DNA of 40,147 nt from Candidatus Coatesbacteria bacterium (GCA_014728225.1 WJLX01000026.1:1-40147); one strand, 5' to 3'; counted from the stretch's first letter, positions 7,985-15,383 are shown. Program-made: numbers and translations. The notes: generated by a model from the sequence alone, not told the origin.

Positions 7985-8647
7985 ATGCGACTGCTGGCCC
8001 TGGCCTCGGCTACCCGACGCGGCGGCGCCGCCCTGCTGGACGACGCCGCGGGCATCCGCACCAGCGTCGAGTTCGCCCCGCCGACCACCGGCGGCGCCGG
8101 ACTACTGCCCGCGGCCCTGGAATGCCTGAACGAGACGGGCCTGACCCCGGCGGACCTCGACGGCCTCGTCGTTTGCGGCGGCCCGGGCTCCTTCACCGGC
8201 CTACGCGTCGGCCTGGCCGTGACCCTCGGCCTGGCCGAGACCCACCGCCTGCCCGTCTACGCCCCGGGAAGCCTCGAGGTGCTGCGCTGGAGCGCCCGCG
8301 GTGAACTCGAGGACGACGAAGCCGTCCGCGTTCTGCTGGGCGCCGGCCGCGGCCTGGTCTTCACCCGGGCCTTCCACGGTGCGTCCCCCGCCGGCCCGCC
8401 GGAGCTGCTGACCCTGGAAGAGCTGGCCGCCCGCCCCGCCGCGGCGACGTATCTGGGAGCTTTTCCCGCTGACTGGTCGGCTCCGCCCGGGAGTCGCCGG
8501 CTGTCCGGCTACGATTGGATCGCCCCCCTCGCCCTGGCCGACCTCGGCCGGGTGCACCTCAACGAGGGTCGCCCGATCCCCCTCGAGGAGCTGAAACCGC
8601 TCTACCTCAAGGCCCCGGCGGCCCGGCCCCTGGTCGAAAAGGGCTGA
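7985..8647 (+). CDS. tsaB: tRNA t6A biosynthesis protein TsaB
   Basis: TsaB (YeaZ) of 220 residues, an actin/HSP70-fold scaffold that dimerises with TsaD in the t6A complex. The N-terminal MRLLALASATRRGGAALLD start and the diagnostic CGGPGSFTGLRVGLA segment near residue 63 are clear. The C-terminal half is less conserved, as is usual for the family. It begins one base after the tsaE stop, so the two are coupled. TsaD and TsaC are not in the window. A promoter-like site follows within 60 bases, so transcription of the PilZ gene may be separate. Confidence 0.9.
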   Translation: MRLLALASATRRGGAALLDDAAGIRTSVEFAPPTTGGAGLLPAALECLNETGLTPADLDGLVVCGGPGSFTGLRVGLAVTLGLAETHRLPVYAPGSLEVLRWSARGELEDDEAVRVLLGAGRGLVFTRAFHGASPAGPPELLTLEELAARPAAATYLGAFPADWSAPPGSRRLSGYDWIAPLALADLGRVHLNEGRPIPLEELKPLYLKAPAARPLVEKG

Positions 8648-8697
8648 GTTCCCGCCTCCGAGCAGACCCCATCCCCCTCCCCCGGGCGACCCCGGTA

Positions 8698-8726
8698 TTG
8701 CCTAAAGTCCCTTTTTAGGCTAACAT
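8698..8726 (+). promoter_or_regulatory. Promoter with internal inverted repeat, upstream of the PilZ gene
   Basis: TTGCCT (8698-8703), 17-base spacer, TAACAT (8721-8726). GCCTAAA (8700-8706) and TTTAGGC (8714-8720) are perfect inverted arms seven bases apart that fill the -35/spacer region. They could be an operator or a short hairpin after tsaB. The following leader to the start at 8944 is about 210 bases and otherwise featureless. Confidence 0.5.
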
Positions 8727-8943
8727 ATTAGGTGAACACGCCTCCGTGGAGCGGATGACCCAGCGCTTACCGCCGGGAAACAACGGCGTCGCGGACCGAG
8801 CTGCCGGATCGGCGTGAAGCGGCCTGTCCACGGACAGATTTTCCAACGGCAACAAGCGGTCGACGAAGCGGCGGCCCGGCGTCGCGGCCTCCGACACCGC
8901 AGCAGACTCAGCGCCCGATACCCAGCGGCCGATGGGAGGACCA

Positions 8944-9423
8944 ATGAGCGATAAAACCACCGAGCGCCGTTCCGCCAAGCGCTATCGTCCCACCAATCTG
9001 GACGGCGTCGTCCTCTCCGGTCTGCCCGAGCACTTCCGCGAGGTCCGGGTCCGCTCGATCTCTCGCAGCGGCCTGGCCATCGAGGTCAACATCGAGGACG
9101 TCCTGCCCCTGGACGCCCCCCTCGGCCAGCGCGTGACCCTGTCCTTCATGCTGCCCGACGTGGCCAAGATCGCCACCGTCCACGCCGAGGTCGTGCGCAC
9201 CTACCGCCAAGTCTCCGACGGCGGTTTCATCCACCTGGCCTCCGACGGCGAATTGAACGAAACCTACGACGAGGGCGCCCGACCGGCCCACGACGACCGC
9301 ACCTACGGCCTGGGATTGCGCTTCATCGAGCTGTCTGCGGAGATGAAGCGTCAGTTGGAGCGCTATCTGGACACGATCATCAACGACCCGTCCAGGGACG
9401 ACAATCCCGCGGAAGAAGACTGA
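8944..9423 (+). CDS. PilZ-domain protein
   Basis: Protein of 159 residues. It begins with an RRSAKRYR segment, which fits the PilZ RxxxR cyclic-di-GMP motif, followed by a beta-rich core. The second PilZ motif, normally (D/N)xSxxG, reads SISRSG, so the first position is Ser. The extended acidic stretch near 100-118 and the C-terminal helix (SAEMKRQLERYLDTII) are typical of stand-alone PilZ regulators. ATG 8944 is preferred over the in-frame ATG at 8932 because GGGAGGA at 8934-8940 would then be the ribosome site. It lies 43 bases before rpoN and is probably cotranscribed with it. Cyclic-di-GMP binding is plausible but not certain. Confidence 0.75.
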   Translation: MSDKTTERRSAKRYRPTNLDGVVLSGLPEHFREVRVRSISRSGLAIEVNIEDVLPLDAPLGQRVTLSFMLPDVAKIATVHAEVVRTYRQVSDGGFIHLASDGELNETYDEGARPAHDDRTYGLGLRFIELSAEMKRQLERYLDTIINDPSRDDNPAEED

Positions 9424-9466
9424 GCCAGCCCACGTCTGTCTAACGGATAAGACTCAACCATAACCA

Positions 9467-10975
9467 ATGCCGATGACACTGAATCAACCCAAGCTGACCC
9501 TCGATCAATCCCTTAAGCTGCAGCTCAAGCTGTCGCCGAAGCTGCAGCAGGCCATCAAGCTGTTGGCCCTGCCCATCCTGCAGCTCAAGGACCGCGTCGA
9601 CGAGGAACTCCTCAGCAACCCCGTCCTGGAGGCCGAACAGGGTGGCGAAGCCGGCATCCAGACCGACAGCGAACTCGAAGAACGCGACCGCGGCGACGAG
9701 GCCTGGGAGGCCCAGCGGGACTACCTGCCCTCGGACGAAACCCCCACCGACAACAACCATTCCGAGCGCGACTGGGAAGACTACCTGCGTTACGATCCGC
9801 GCCCCTACCGCCCGCCGCGACCGCTCGAGGTCTCGGAGGAAGACTCCTACATCGACCGGGTCGTCGCCCGGGAGACCTCCCTCAACGATCACCTGCTGTG
9901 GCAGTTGCGGCTCAACTGCGACGACGAGCGCCGGGAGATCATCGCCGCCGAACTCGTCGGCAACCTCGACGACGACGGTTACCTGCGCGGTTTCGATACC
10001 ACCGAGCTGGCCGAGGATCTCGACCTCGACCCCCCCGCCGACGCCGCCGAGATCGAGGAGGTCCTCACCGGCTGCGTCCAGGGCCTGGACCCCCTCGGCG
10101 TCGGCGCCCGCGACCTGCGCGAGTGCCTGTTCATCCAGTTGGCCCCCCTGGCCGAGAACGGCACCGAGCCCGAACTGGTCGAGCTGGCCCGCCGGATCAT
10201 CGACGGCCACCTCAACGAGGTCGCCAAGCGCAAGTACAAGAAACTGGCCCGCACACTGAAAGTCGATGTCGAGCGCCTGCGCGAAGCCGTCCATCTGGTC
10301 GCCGGCCTGGACCCCAAACCGGCGCGCAACTACACCGGCACCGCCGCCACCTACGTCAAGCCCGATGTCTTCATCGAGAAAATCGGCGACGAGTACCGCA
10401 TCTATCTGAACGAATGGGGCATCCCCCGGTTGCGGATCTCCAACTACTACCGCCGCCTGGTCGCCGCCGGCGCCGCCGACAAGCAGACCAAGGAGTTCAT
10501 CCGCGACAAGATCAACTCCGCCGTCTGGTTCATCAAAAATATCGACGAGCGGCGCCGCACCATCCTCAGCGTCACCGAGTTCATCTTCGAGTACCAGCGC
10601 GACTTCCTCACCAAGGGCCTCGAAGGCCTGCGCCCCCTGACCCTGGACACCGTCGCCGAGGCCGTCGACCTCAATCCCAGCACCGTCAGCCGGGCCACCT
10701 CGGGCAAGTACGTCCAGACACCCCGGGGCCTGTTCGAGCTGCGCTTCTTCTTCTCCGGCGGCATCTCGACCACCGACGGCGGCGAGGGCGTCTCGACGAC
10801 CTACATCAAGGAGCGCATCCGCCGGCTGATCGCCGAGGAGACGACACCCCTCTCCGACCAGGCCATCGCCGACACGCTCCACGACGATGAGGGGCTGGAC
10901 ATCGCCCGGCGCACCGTCGCCAAGTATCGCAAACAGATGAAGATCCCCTCGTCCTCACGCCGCAAACCCCTCTAG
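9467..10975 (+). CDS. rpoN: RNA polymerase sigma-54 factor RpoN
   Basis: Sigma-54 of 502 residues. Region I (about 1-50) is Gln/Leu-rich and binds activators and core (LKLQLKLSPKLQQAIKLLALPILQL). An acidic region II follows, then the core-binding domain, a helix-turn-helix (VAEAVDLNPSTVSRATSGKYVQTP) and the RpoN box ARRTVAKYR at about 480-488, which reads the -24 element. All parts are intact, so the cell should recognise GG-N10-GC promoters, with initiation depending on AAA+ enhancer-binding proteins, none of which is in the window. A palindromic element whose arms match this promoter pattern begins 82 bases after the stop. Confidence 0.96.
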   Translation: MPMTLNQPKLTLDQSLKLQLKLSPKLQQAIKLLALPILQLKDRVDEELLSNPVLEAEQGGEAGIQTDSELEERDRGDEAWEAQRDYLPSDETPTDNNHSERDWEDYLRYDPRPYRPPRPLEVSEEDSYIDRVVARETSLNDHLLWQLRLNCDDERREIIAAELVGNLDDDGYLRGFDTTELAEDLDLDPPADAAEIEEVLTGCVQGLDPLGVGARDLRECLFIQLAPLAENGTEPELVELARRIIDGHLNEVAKRKYKKLARTLKVDVERLREAVHLVAGLDPKPARNYTGTAATYVKPDVFIEKIGDEYRIYLNEWGIPRLRISNYYRRLVAAGAADKQTKEFIRDKINSAVWFIKNIDERRRTILSVTEFIFEYQRDFLTKGLEGLRPLTLDTVAEAVDLNPSTVSRATSGKYVQTPRGLFELRFFFSGGISTTDGGEGVSTTYIKERIRRLIAEETTPLSDQAIADTLHDDEGLDIARRTVAKYRKQMKIPSSSRRKPL

Positions 10976-11056
10976 CCCGAACGCTGACTCCGCCGCGCCG
11001 TCCGCGACCTTCGAAACAAACGACACGGCACACCGGGAGCACAGGGAAACGGCGAC

Positions 11057-11143
11057 GCCGGAACCGGCACGGTTTTTGCGGAGGCCCGCCGGGGCACTCC
11101 GTCCCGGCGGGCGCCGAGATGCAAAAACCGTGCCGGTTCCGGC
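11057..11143 (+). repeat. Dispersed palindromic element, copy 2 (complete)
   Basis: Outer arms at 11057-11079 and 11121-11143 are a perfect 23-bp inverted repeat. An inner 10-bp perfect stem pairs 11084-11093 with 11103-11112. Between outer and inner stems the two strands differ: GGAGG on the left and CGAGAT on the right, as in every copy. Arms contain CGGCACGGTTTTTGC, the sigma-54-like pattern, facing each other. It lies between rpoN and lipA. The rest of the 300-base gap (10976-11276) shows only an AT-richer, TACTAT-containing stretch near 11240 that may be a lipA promoter. Confidence 0.92.
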
Positions 11144-11276
11144 CGGCGGGGATTCAACCGCCCGCCTGAGTGTTGTTTCGAAGGTCGCGCCGCGCCGTCC
11201 GCAACTGTAACGACGGTAAGCCGCAACACAGAGCAATACGCAATACTATTATCCCACCCCCCACCAAAAAGAAAAA

Positions 11277-12146
11277 TTGCCGACTACATCCCACCCCCGT
11301 CATCCCCGTTGGCTGCGTCGGGAGCCGCCCCGGAGCGAACACCTGGGCGAGGTGCGCCGCACCCTGCGCGAGCAGCGCCTCAGCACGGTCTGTGAGAGCG
11401 CCCGCTGCCCCAACCGCGGCGAGTGCTACGGCTGCGGCACCGCCACCTTCATGATCCTGGGCGAGCGCTGCACACGCAACTGCCGCTTCTGCTCGGTGCC
11501 CCACGGCGATCCGCCCCCGGTCGATAAAGATGAACCCCGGCGTCTGGCCGTGGCCGTGCGTCGCTGGGGGCTGTCCTACGTGGTGGCGACCTCGGTGACC
11601 CGGGACGACCTGCCCGACGGCGGCGCGGCCCAGTTCGCCGCCGTGATCGACGCCGTGGGCGCCCTGCCGGGACAACCCCCCGTCGAGGTGCTGGTGCCCG
11701 ACTTCGCCGGGAACCCGGCCGCCGTCGACGACGTTACCGAAGCCGGACCCGCAGTCTTCGCTCACAACATCGAAACCGTGCCCCGGCTCTACCCCCGGGT
11801 GCGCCCCGGCGCCGATTACGAGCGCTCCCTCGCGGTGCTGCGCCGCGCCGCCGCTAACGGGCTGACAACCAAGAGCGGTCTGATGCTCGGCCTGGGCGAG
11901 AAACGGCACGAATTGGAGCGGGTCTTCGCCGAGCTCACCACCGTCGGCGTTCGCAGCCTGACCCTGGGGCAGTACCTGCGTCCCACGACGGAGCAATTAC
12001 CCGTGGAACGCTACCTGCCGCCGGACGAGTTCGCGGAGTTGGCGGACCTCGCCCGCAACGCCGGGATCGACAGCGTCCTCAGCGGCCCCCTGGTGCGCAG
12101 CTCCTATTGCGCTGCGCAAACATACCACGAACTGTCCGGGAGCTGA
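11277..12146 (+). CDS. lipA: Lipoyl synthase
   Basis: LipA, a radical-SAM enzyme that inserts two sulfurs into octanoyl groups on lipoyl domains of 2-oxoacid dehydrogenases and GcvH. At 289 residues it is of normal length. The auxiliary cluster cysteines are Cys39, Cys44 and Cys50, the radical-SAM CxxxCxxC is Cys65, Cys69 and Cys72, and the C-terminal RSSY motif at about 274-277 supplies the serine ligand. The start is TTG at 11277 without a clear ribosome site; the conserved RHPRWLR segment begins only eight residues in, so the true start must be close. LipB is not adjacent. It sits between rpoN and hpf, which are neighbours in many bacteria. Confidence 0.94.
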   Translation: MPTTSHPRHPRWLRREPPRSEHLGEVRRTLREQRLSTVCESARCPNRGECYGCGTATFMILGERCTRNCRFCSVPHGDPPPVDKDEPRRLAVAVRRWGLSYVVATSVTRDDLPDGGAAQFAAVIDAVGALPGQPPVEVLVPDFAGNPAAVDDVTEAGPAVFAHNIETVPRLYPRVRPGADYERSLAVLRRAAANGLTTKSGLMLGLGEKRHELERVFAELTTVGVRSLTLGQYLRPTTEQLPVERYLPPDEFAELADLARNAGIDSVLSGPLVRSSYCAAQTYHELSGS

Positions 12147-12152
12147 TCATCA

Positions 12153-12178
12153 CGAGCGGTCGTCGCGAGCGGTCGTCG
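12153..12178. repeat. Two tandem 13-bp repeats upstream of hpf
   Basis: CGAGCGGTCGTCG occurs twice back to back (12153-12165, 12166-12178) in the 134-base gap between lipA and hpf. It may be regulatory or a small slippage product. Confidence 0.5.
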
Positions 12179-12280
12179 CCCTCGAACTCATCAAGATGTA
12201 GATTATCTCGTCCCGCAACCTCCAGACACCTGTTACACCAGCCACCCCGTCGCACGACGGGCTCATCACGGGAGGGACAG

Positions 12281-12844
12281 ATGAAGGTCCATATCGTCGG
12301 ACGCCATTTCGATATCACCGATGCCGTCAAGAGCTACGTCGAGGATCGCCTGCAGAAGATCCGCCGCCACTTCGACCGGGTGATGGACGTCAACGTCACC
12401 TTGAACCAGGAGAAATACCGGCACATCGCCGACATCGACATCAACGTCAACGGCGTCAACATGCACTGCGAAGAGGAAACCGGCGATATGTACACTTCCA
12501 TCGACCTGGCGGTGGACAAGATCGACCGCCAGGTACGACGCTACAAGGAAAAACTACAGCGACGCAAACAGCGCGCCCGCTCCACCGCCGCCGTGGCCGA
12601 AGAACAATTGCCCCAGGCGACATACGAGCTGCTGGAGCCCGACGCCGGCGAGGTCAGCGAGGAAGAGCGCAAGATCATCAGGAGTGAACGGCACCTGATC
12701 AAGCCGATGAGTCTCGACGAGGCCGTGATGCAGATGGACCTGAACAACGCCGACTTCTACGCTTTCACCAACGCCCGGACGAACAATATCAACGTCGTCT
12801 ATCGTCGCACCGACGGCAATGTCGGCTGGATCGCCCCGGAGTAG
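12281..12844 (+). CDS. hpf: Long-form ribosome hibernation-promoting factor
   Basis: HPF/RaiA family, 187 residues. Residues 1-100 form the S30AE domain that occupies the mRNA/tRNA channel of idle 30S subunits (KVHIVGRHFDITDAVKSYVE, DLAVDKIDRQVRRYKEKL). A linker and a C-terminal dimerisation domain follow (about 130-187: IIRSERHLIKPMSLDEAVMQM, FYAFTNARTNNINVVYRR). The long form pairs ribosomes as 100S particles. ATG 12281 is chosen because GGAGGG lies directly upstream at 12271-12276; an in-frame start at 12107 overlaps lipA and adds no conserved sequence. Confidence 0.94.
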   Translation: MKVHIVGRHFDITDAVKSYVEDRLQKIRRHFDRVMDVNVTLNQEKYRHIADIDINVNGVNMHCEEETGDMYTSIDLAVDKIDRQVRRYKEKLQRRKQRARSTAAVAEEQLPQATYELLEPDAGEVSEEERKIIRSERHLIKPMSLDEAVMQMDLNNADFYAFTNARTNNINVVYRRTDGNVGWIAPE

Positions 12845-12911
12845 GCGGCTTGCGCGGTGAGTGGAAGCCGGAAGGATTATTGGTCTATACTGCACCCGGC
12901 CGTCACAGTCC

Positions 12912-13343
12912 TTAATGGAGAAGCCGACGGATCTCGGCCGGACCGTGGAGCCGACCCCGACCGATACCCGGACACTCTTCGGCCTCGGCTTGCCAGCGCT
13001 CCCGACTGGTCAGGATCGAAGACCAGAAGGGATAGCTGCGACACTGCCGGGGCCGGACGGGATAGATCTCGCAACGCGCTCCACCGGGTTGGAGGAAAAC
13101 GCAGTCTCCGTTGGATCGTTCACGCAGGGACCAGCGTTTCAGGCCGATGCGCCGACACCAACGCCGGCGGAACTCATCCTCCTCCAGGCCCAAAGTAACG
13201 GCGATCAACCGGCGCTCCACTTCACCGACGAACACCACCCCGGGCTGACCCCGGCAGCAACGGGCGCAGTCCGGCAAACAGGAAAAACGCAAACCCGCGG
13301 GTTCGAACCACGTCGGCGGAGTGGAATTCACTTTGATATCCAA
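12912..13343 (-). CDS. YkgJ-family Cys-cluster protein
   Basis: Protein of 143 residues with the YkgJ/zinc-or-iron chelating cluster. An N-terminal CLPDCARCC segment (Cys22, 26, 29, 30) is followed by CVFL, CEIYPVRPRQCRSYPFW and a later Cys. This pattern is usual for the family, whose biochemical role is unclear; it probably binds a metal. The annotated start is TTG at 13343, and GTG at 13331 is an alternative; neither has a clear ribosome site. It diverges from a secreted-protein gene with only 20 bases between starts, so control signals of each gene must lie inside the other. Confidence 0.8.
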   Translation of the reverse strand: MDIKVNSTPPTWFEPAGLRFSCLPDCARCCRGQPGVVFVGEVERRLIAVTLGLEEDEFRRRWCRRIGLKRWSLRERSNGDCVFLQPGGARCEIYPVRPRQCRSYPFWSSILTSRERWQAEAEECPGIGRGRLHGPAEIRRLLH

Positions 13344-13363
13344 AGTCGGAGGTTCACGACACT

Positions 13364-13867
13364 ATGAATAAAGCAACCGTCGCCCCGCTGCTGATCCTCG
13401 CCGCGCTGACCGCCCTCGGTCCGGCCTGCTTCCGCGTCGACGAGAACTTCGAGCTGGTGATGTACGTCAGCGGGGGACTGTCCACCTTCAGCGGTCGCGA
13501 GTACCTGATCACGGTCGAGGGCGATAGCGCCCACTGGTCCATCGAAGAGGAAGCCCTGGACGGCGAGATAACCCGGCAGGATGGCGATAAACCCGTCGCC
13601 GAACTCCGTGAGCTCTACACCGAGATAAGAACGCTGGGGTTCGAGGAGCTGGAGAACGCCGGCGAGTTGATGGTCACCGACCAGCACACCTATACAGTCA
13701 CGGCCACCGACGGTGTATACACCTACGGCTTCAAGGTCTACGGACCGAGTTTCCAGCCCGACGAACGCTACCTGAAGATTATCGACGCCATCACCGGCTT
13801 CTGTCAACCGAACGCGGAAGGGGAGGACGACGCCGCCCCGCCGGAAACTAACCCGGCCGACAGCTAA
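13364..13867 (+). CDS. Secreted protein, possible lipoprotein, paralogue A of an unknown pair
   Basis: Protein of 167 residues. The signal peptide ends LGPAC (Cys22), a weak lipobox, so lipid attachment is possible but uncertain. The mature part is acidic and beta-rich and ends with YLKIIDAITGF before a disordered acidic tail. The next gene has the same overall plan and ends with YEIVVDAIKGFF. Both have a central segment of the form ELxELYTxxxxxGxxEL or ELWDAFEEAGIWELY. I do not recognise a family. GGAGG at 13348-13352 supports the ATG at 13364. Confidence 0.65.
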   Translation: MNKATVAPLLILAALTALGPACFRVDENFELVMYVSGGLSTFSGREYLITVEGDSAHWSIEEEALDGEITRQDGDKPVAELRELYTEIRTLGFEELENAGELMVTDQHTYTVTATDGVYTYGFKVYGPSFQPDERYLKIIDAITGFCQPNAEGEDDAAPPETNPADS

Positions 13868-13885
13868 CCATTCCCGAGGAGGGTC

Positions 13886-14371
13886 ATGCGCAGATTCTTA
13901 GTCGTCTCCATCTTGTTACTCACCGTTGCTACGTTATTATCAGGCTGCCGCCCACCGGCACCCGAACCCGGTGACTACACCGAACGCGAACCCCTGGAGC
14001 CCTTCTACGTCCACATGCGGGCCACCGGAGGCTACGACCTGTCCGAGATGCGCTACGCCGAATGGACGATCGAATACGAAGGCGGCGACAAGCTGCACTA
14101 CGAGTACCTGGCCGAATCCGACATGGGCCATATCGACCACAACGAAGCAGAATTGCCCGCCTGGCGCGGCTACGAACTGTGGGACGCCTTCGAAGAAGCC
14201 GGAATCTGGGAGCTCTACACCGATTCCAGCGTCGAGATGCACAACAAGGCGACCTACGAAATCGAGGTGCGCCGCGGCGGCCAGAGCAACGATTTCAGCA
14301 TCTACGCCCCCGGCTATCACTCCAAGGACGGCTACGAGATCGTCGTCGACGCTATCAAGGGCTTTTTCTAG
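13886..14371 (+). CDS. Lipoprotein, paralogue B of an unknown pair
   Basis: Protein of 161 residues with a good signal peptide and lipobox LSGC (Cys21), followed by a beta-rich domain. It matches its upstream neighbour in domain plan and C-terminal signature (VVDAIKGFF versus IIDAITGF), so the pair probably arose by tandem duplication with strong later divergence. The gap is 18 bases with GAGGAGG upstream of the ATG, so the pair forms one unit. The function is unknown. Confidence 0.65.
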   Translation: MRRFLVVSILLLTVATLLSGCRPPAPEPGDYTEREPLEPFYVHMRATGGYDLSEMRYAEWTIEYEGGDKLHYEYLAESDMGHIDHNEAELPAWRGYELWDAFEEAGIWELYTDSSVEMHNKATYEIEVRRGGQSNDFSIYAPGYHSKDGYEIVVDAIKGFF

Positions 14372-14408
14372 GGAGCGCCGGCTCATAACCCGACTCAACA
14401 GTAGCCTC

Positions 14409-14430
14409 GAGACCGGCCCCGGCCGGTCTC
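14409..14430 (+). terminator. Terminator-like hairpin after the paired lipoprotein genes
   Basis: A 10-bp perfect stem GAGACCGGCC/GGCCGGTCTC with a two-base loop lies 38 bases past the stop at 14371. The bases after it are not T-rich, so this may be a 3' stabilising hairpin or a weak terminator. Confidence 0.5.
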
Positions 14431-14511
14431 CTCGTCCATTACCGCTTAACCGCACGGCAATACAGTTGATAACAGCCCCCGCGGACCATGTGCAACCCCC
14501 AATCCCGCGGC

Positions 14512-14599
14512 GCCGGAACTGGCACGGTTTTTGCATCTCGGCACCCGTTAATAAACGCTGCTAACGGGTCGCCTCCGCAAAAACCGTGCCAGTTCCGGC
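14512..14599 (-). repeat. Dispersed palindromic element, copy 3 (complete, inverted orientation)
   Basis: Outer arms 14512-14534 and 14577-14599 are a perfect 23-bp inverted repeat. The inner stem pairs ACCCGTTA (14543-14550) with TAACGGGT (14562-14569). The left arm on the plus strand reads CTGGCACGGTTTTTGCATCT, the closest sigma-54 match in the window, including A after TTGC. The arm carries T where copies 1, 2 and 5 carry C, and the opposite arm carries the matching A. It lies in the convergent gap between the lipoprotein gene and tRNA-Asp; the remainder of 14600-14700 shows nothing else recognisable. Confidence 0.92.
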
Positions 14600-14703
14600 G
14601 TTCGTCAGTGACGGTGGGCGGTGTTTACTTCAGGCTGTTATCAACTGTTTTGCCGCTGGTGATGCCGCGTTGCTTGACGGGGTAATAACGGAGTAATAAA
14701 GGA

Positions 14704-14725
14704 GGAGACCCGGTAAGGGGTCTCC
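14704..14725 (-). terminator. Terminator of the tRNA-Val/tRNA-Asp unit
   Basis: Minus-strand stem GGAGACCC/GGGTCTCC (8 bp, six-base loop) begins directly after the CCA of tRNA-Asp and is followed by TCCTTTATTA. Confidence 0.65.
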
Positions 14726-14726
14726 G

Positions 14727-14804
14727 TGGCGCGGCGGACGGGACTCGAACCCGCAACTTCCGGCGTGACAGGCCGGTGCTCTGACCGAATTGAACTACCG
14801 CCGC
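14727..14804 (-). tRNA. tRNA-Asp (GTC)
   Basis: Folds as a full cloverleaf. The acceptor stem is GCGGCGG/CCGCCGC, the anticodon arm is CCGGC-CTGTCAC-GCCGG with anticodon GTC, and the T arm is GCGGG-TTCGAGT-CCCGT. The discriminator is G and CCA is encoded. The sequence closely resembles bacterial tRNA-Asp. A terminator follows immediately. Confidence 0.96.
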
Positions 14805-15094
14805 GTGTGGGGCAGGTGTTGCCCGGTTGAATTGAGCGTCTTTGGGAGTGACGGATCAGCCTGGGGAGTTGGGCTGTTGAGGCATCCCCGTCGAGCATTG
14901 GAGCGTTTTCATAACCCGACTCATTTTACCCGGCATCAATTGTGGCACCGGGAGGCTGAGGGGGATATTGGCTGTGGACGGGCTTGTCTGTAGTTTTCCC
15001 GATCTTCTTAACCCGGTCATTAATTCAGTACCGCTAGTCGGGGTTGGCCGTTGGGCGCGGCGAGCGAGGTTATCGGGAGGAGATCCGTGGCTAT

Positions 15095-15236
15095 CCGTTG
15101 AACGTGCCCCCGTTGAATGTGCCCCCGCTGTCCGCGTCCCCGTTGTACGCTTTCCCGTTGTCCGCGCCCCGTTGTACGCTCCCCGTTGTACGCTCCCCGT
15201 TGTCCGCTTTCCCGTTGTACGCGCCCCGTTGTAACC
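15095..15236. repeat. GC-rich minisatellite between tRNA-Val and tRNA-Asp
   Basis: About ten imperfect units of 13-16 bases built on CCCCGTTGTACGC, with variants GTTGAACG, GCTGTCCGC and GTTGTCCGC. An open frame on the minus strand through it gives a Thr/Gly/Arg repeat peptide, but that is a product of the repeat and no coding signal supports it. It would lie in the spacer of the two-tRNA precursor. Confidence 0.8.
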
Positions 15237-15256
15237 CGGCCCCAATTCAGCCCCGG

Positions 15257-15333
15257 TGGTGGGCGGAACAGGGATTGAACCTGTGACCTCCGGTTTGTAA
15301 GACCGGCGCTCTCACCGACTGAGCTACCCGCCC
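15257..15333 (-). tRNA. tRNA-Val (TAC)
   Basis: Full cloverleaf with acceptor stem GGGCGGG/TCCGCCC (one G-T pair), D arm GCTCAGTCGGTGAGAGC, and anticodon arm CCGGT-CTTACAA-ACCGG giving anticodon TAC (valine). The T arm is ACAGG-TTCAATC-CCTGT, the discriminator is A and CCA is encoded. A consensus promoter lies about 50 bases upstream. Confidence 0.96.
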
Positions 15334-15383
15334 GGAGCAAGGTCGTTTCCCGGTTCCTGGGTGGTGGGTACGTGGGAGAGGGG

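Noticed and set aside
11057-11143. Palindromic element as a plain Rho-independent terminator
   Set aside because: The arms end in GCCGG sequence without a following T-run; the T5 lies inside the arm, and copies occur in divergent gaps where no terminator is needed.
14856-15245. Minus-strand frame giving Thr/Gly/Arg repeats
   Set aside because: Produced by the minisatellite between two tRNAs; no ribosome site and no coding bias outside the repeat.
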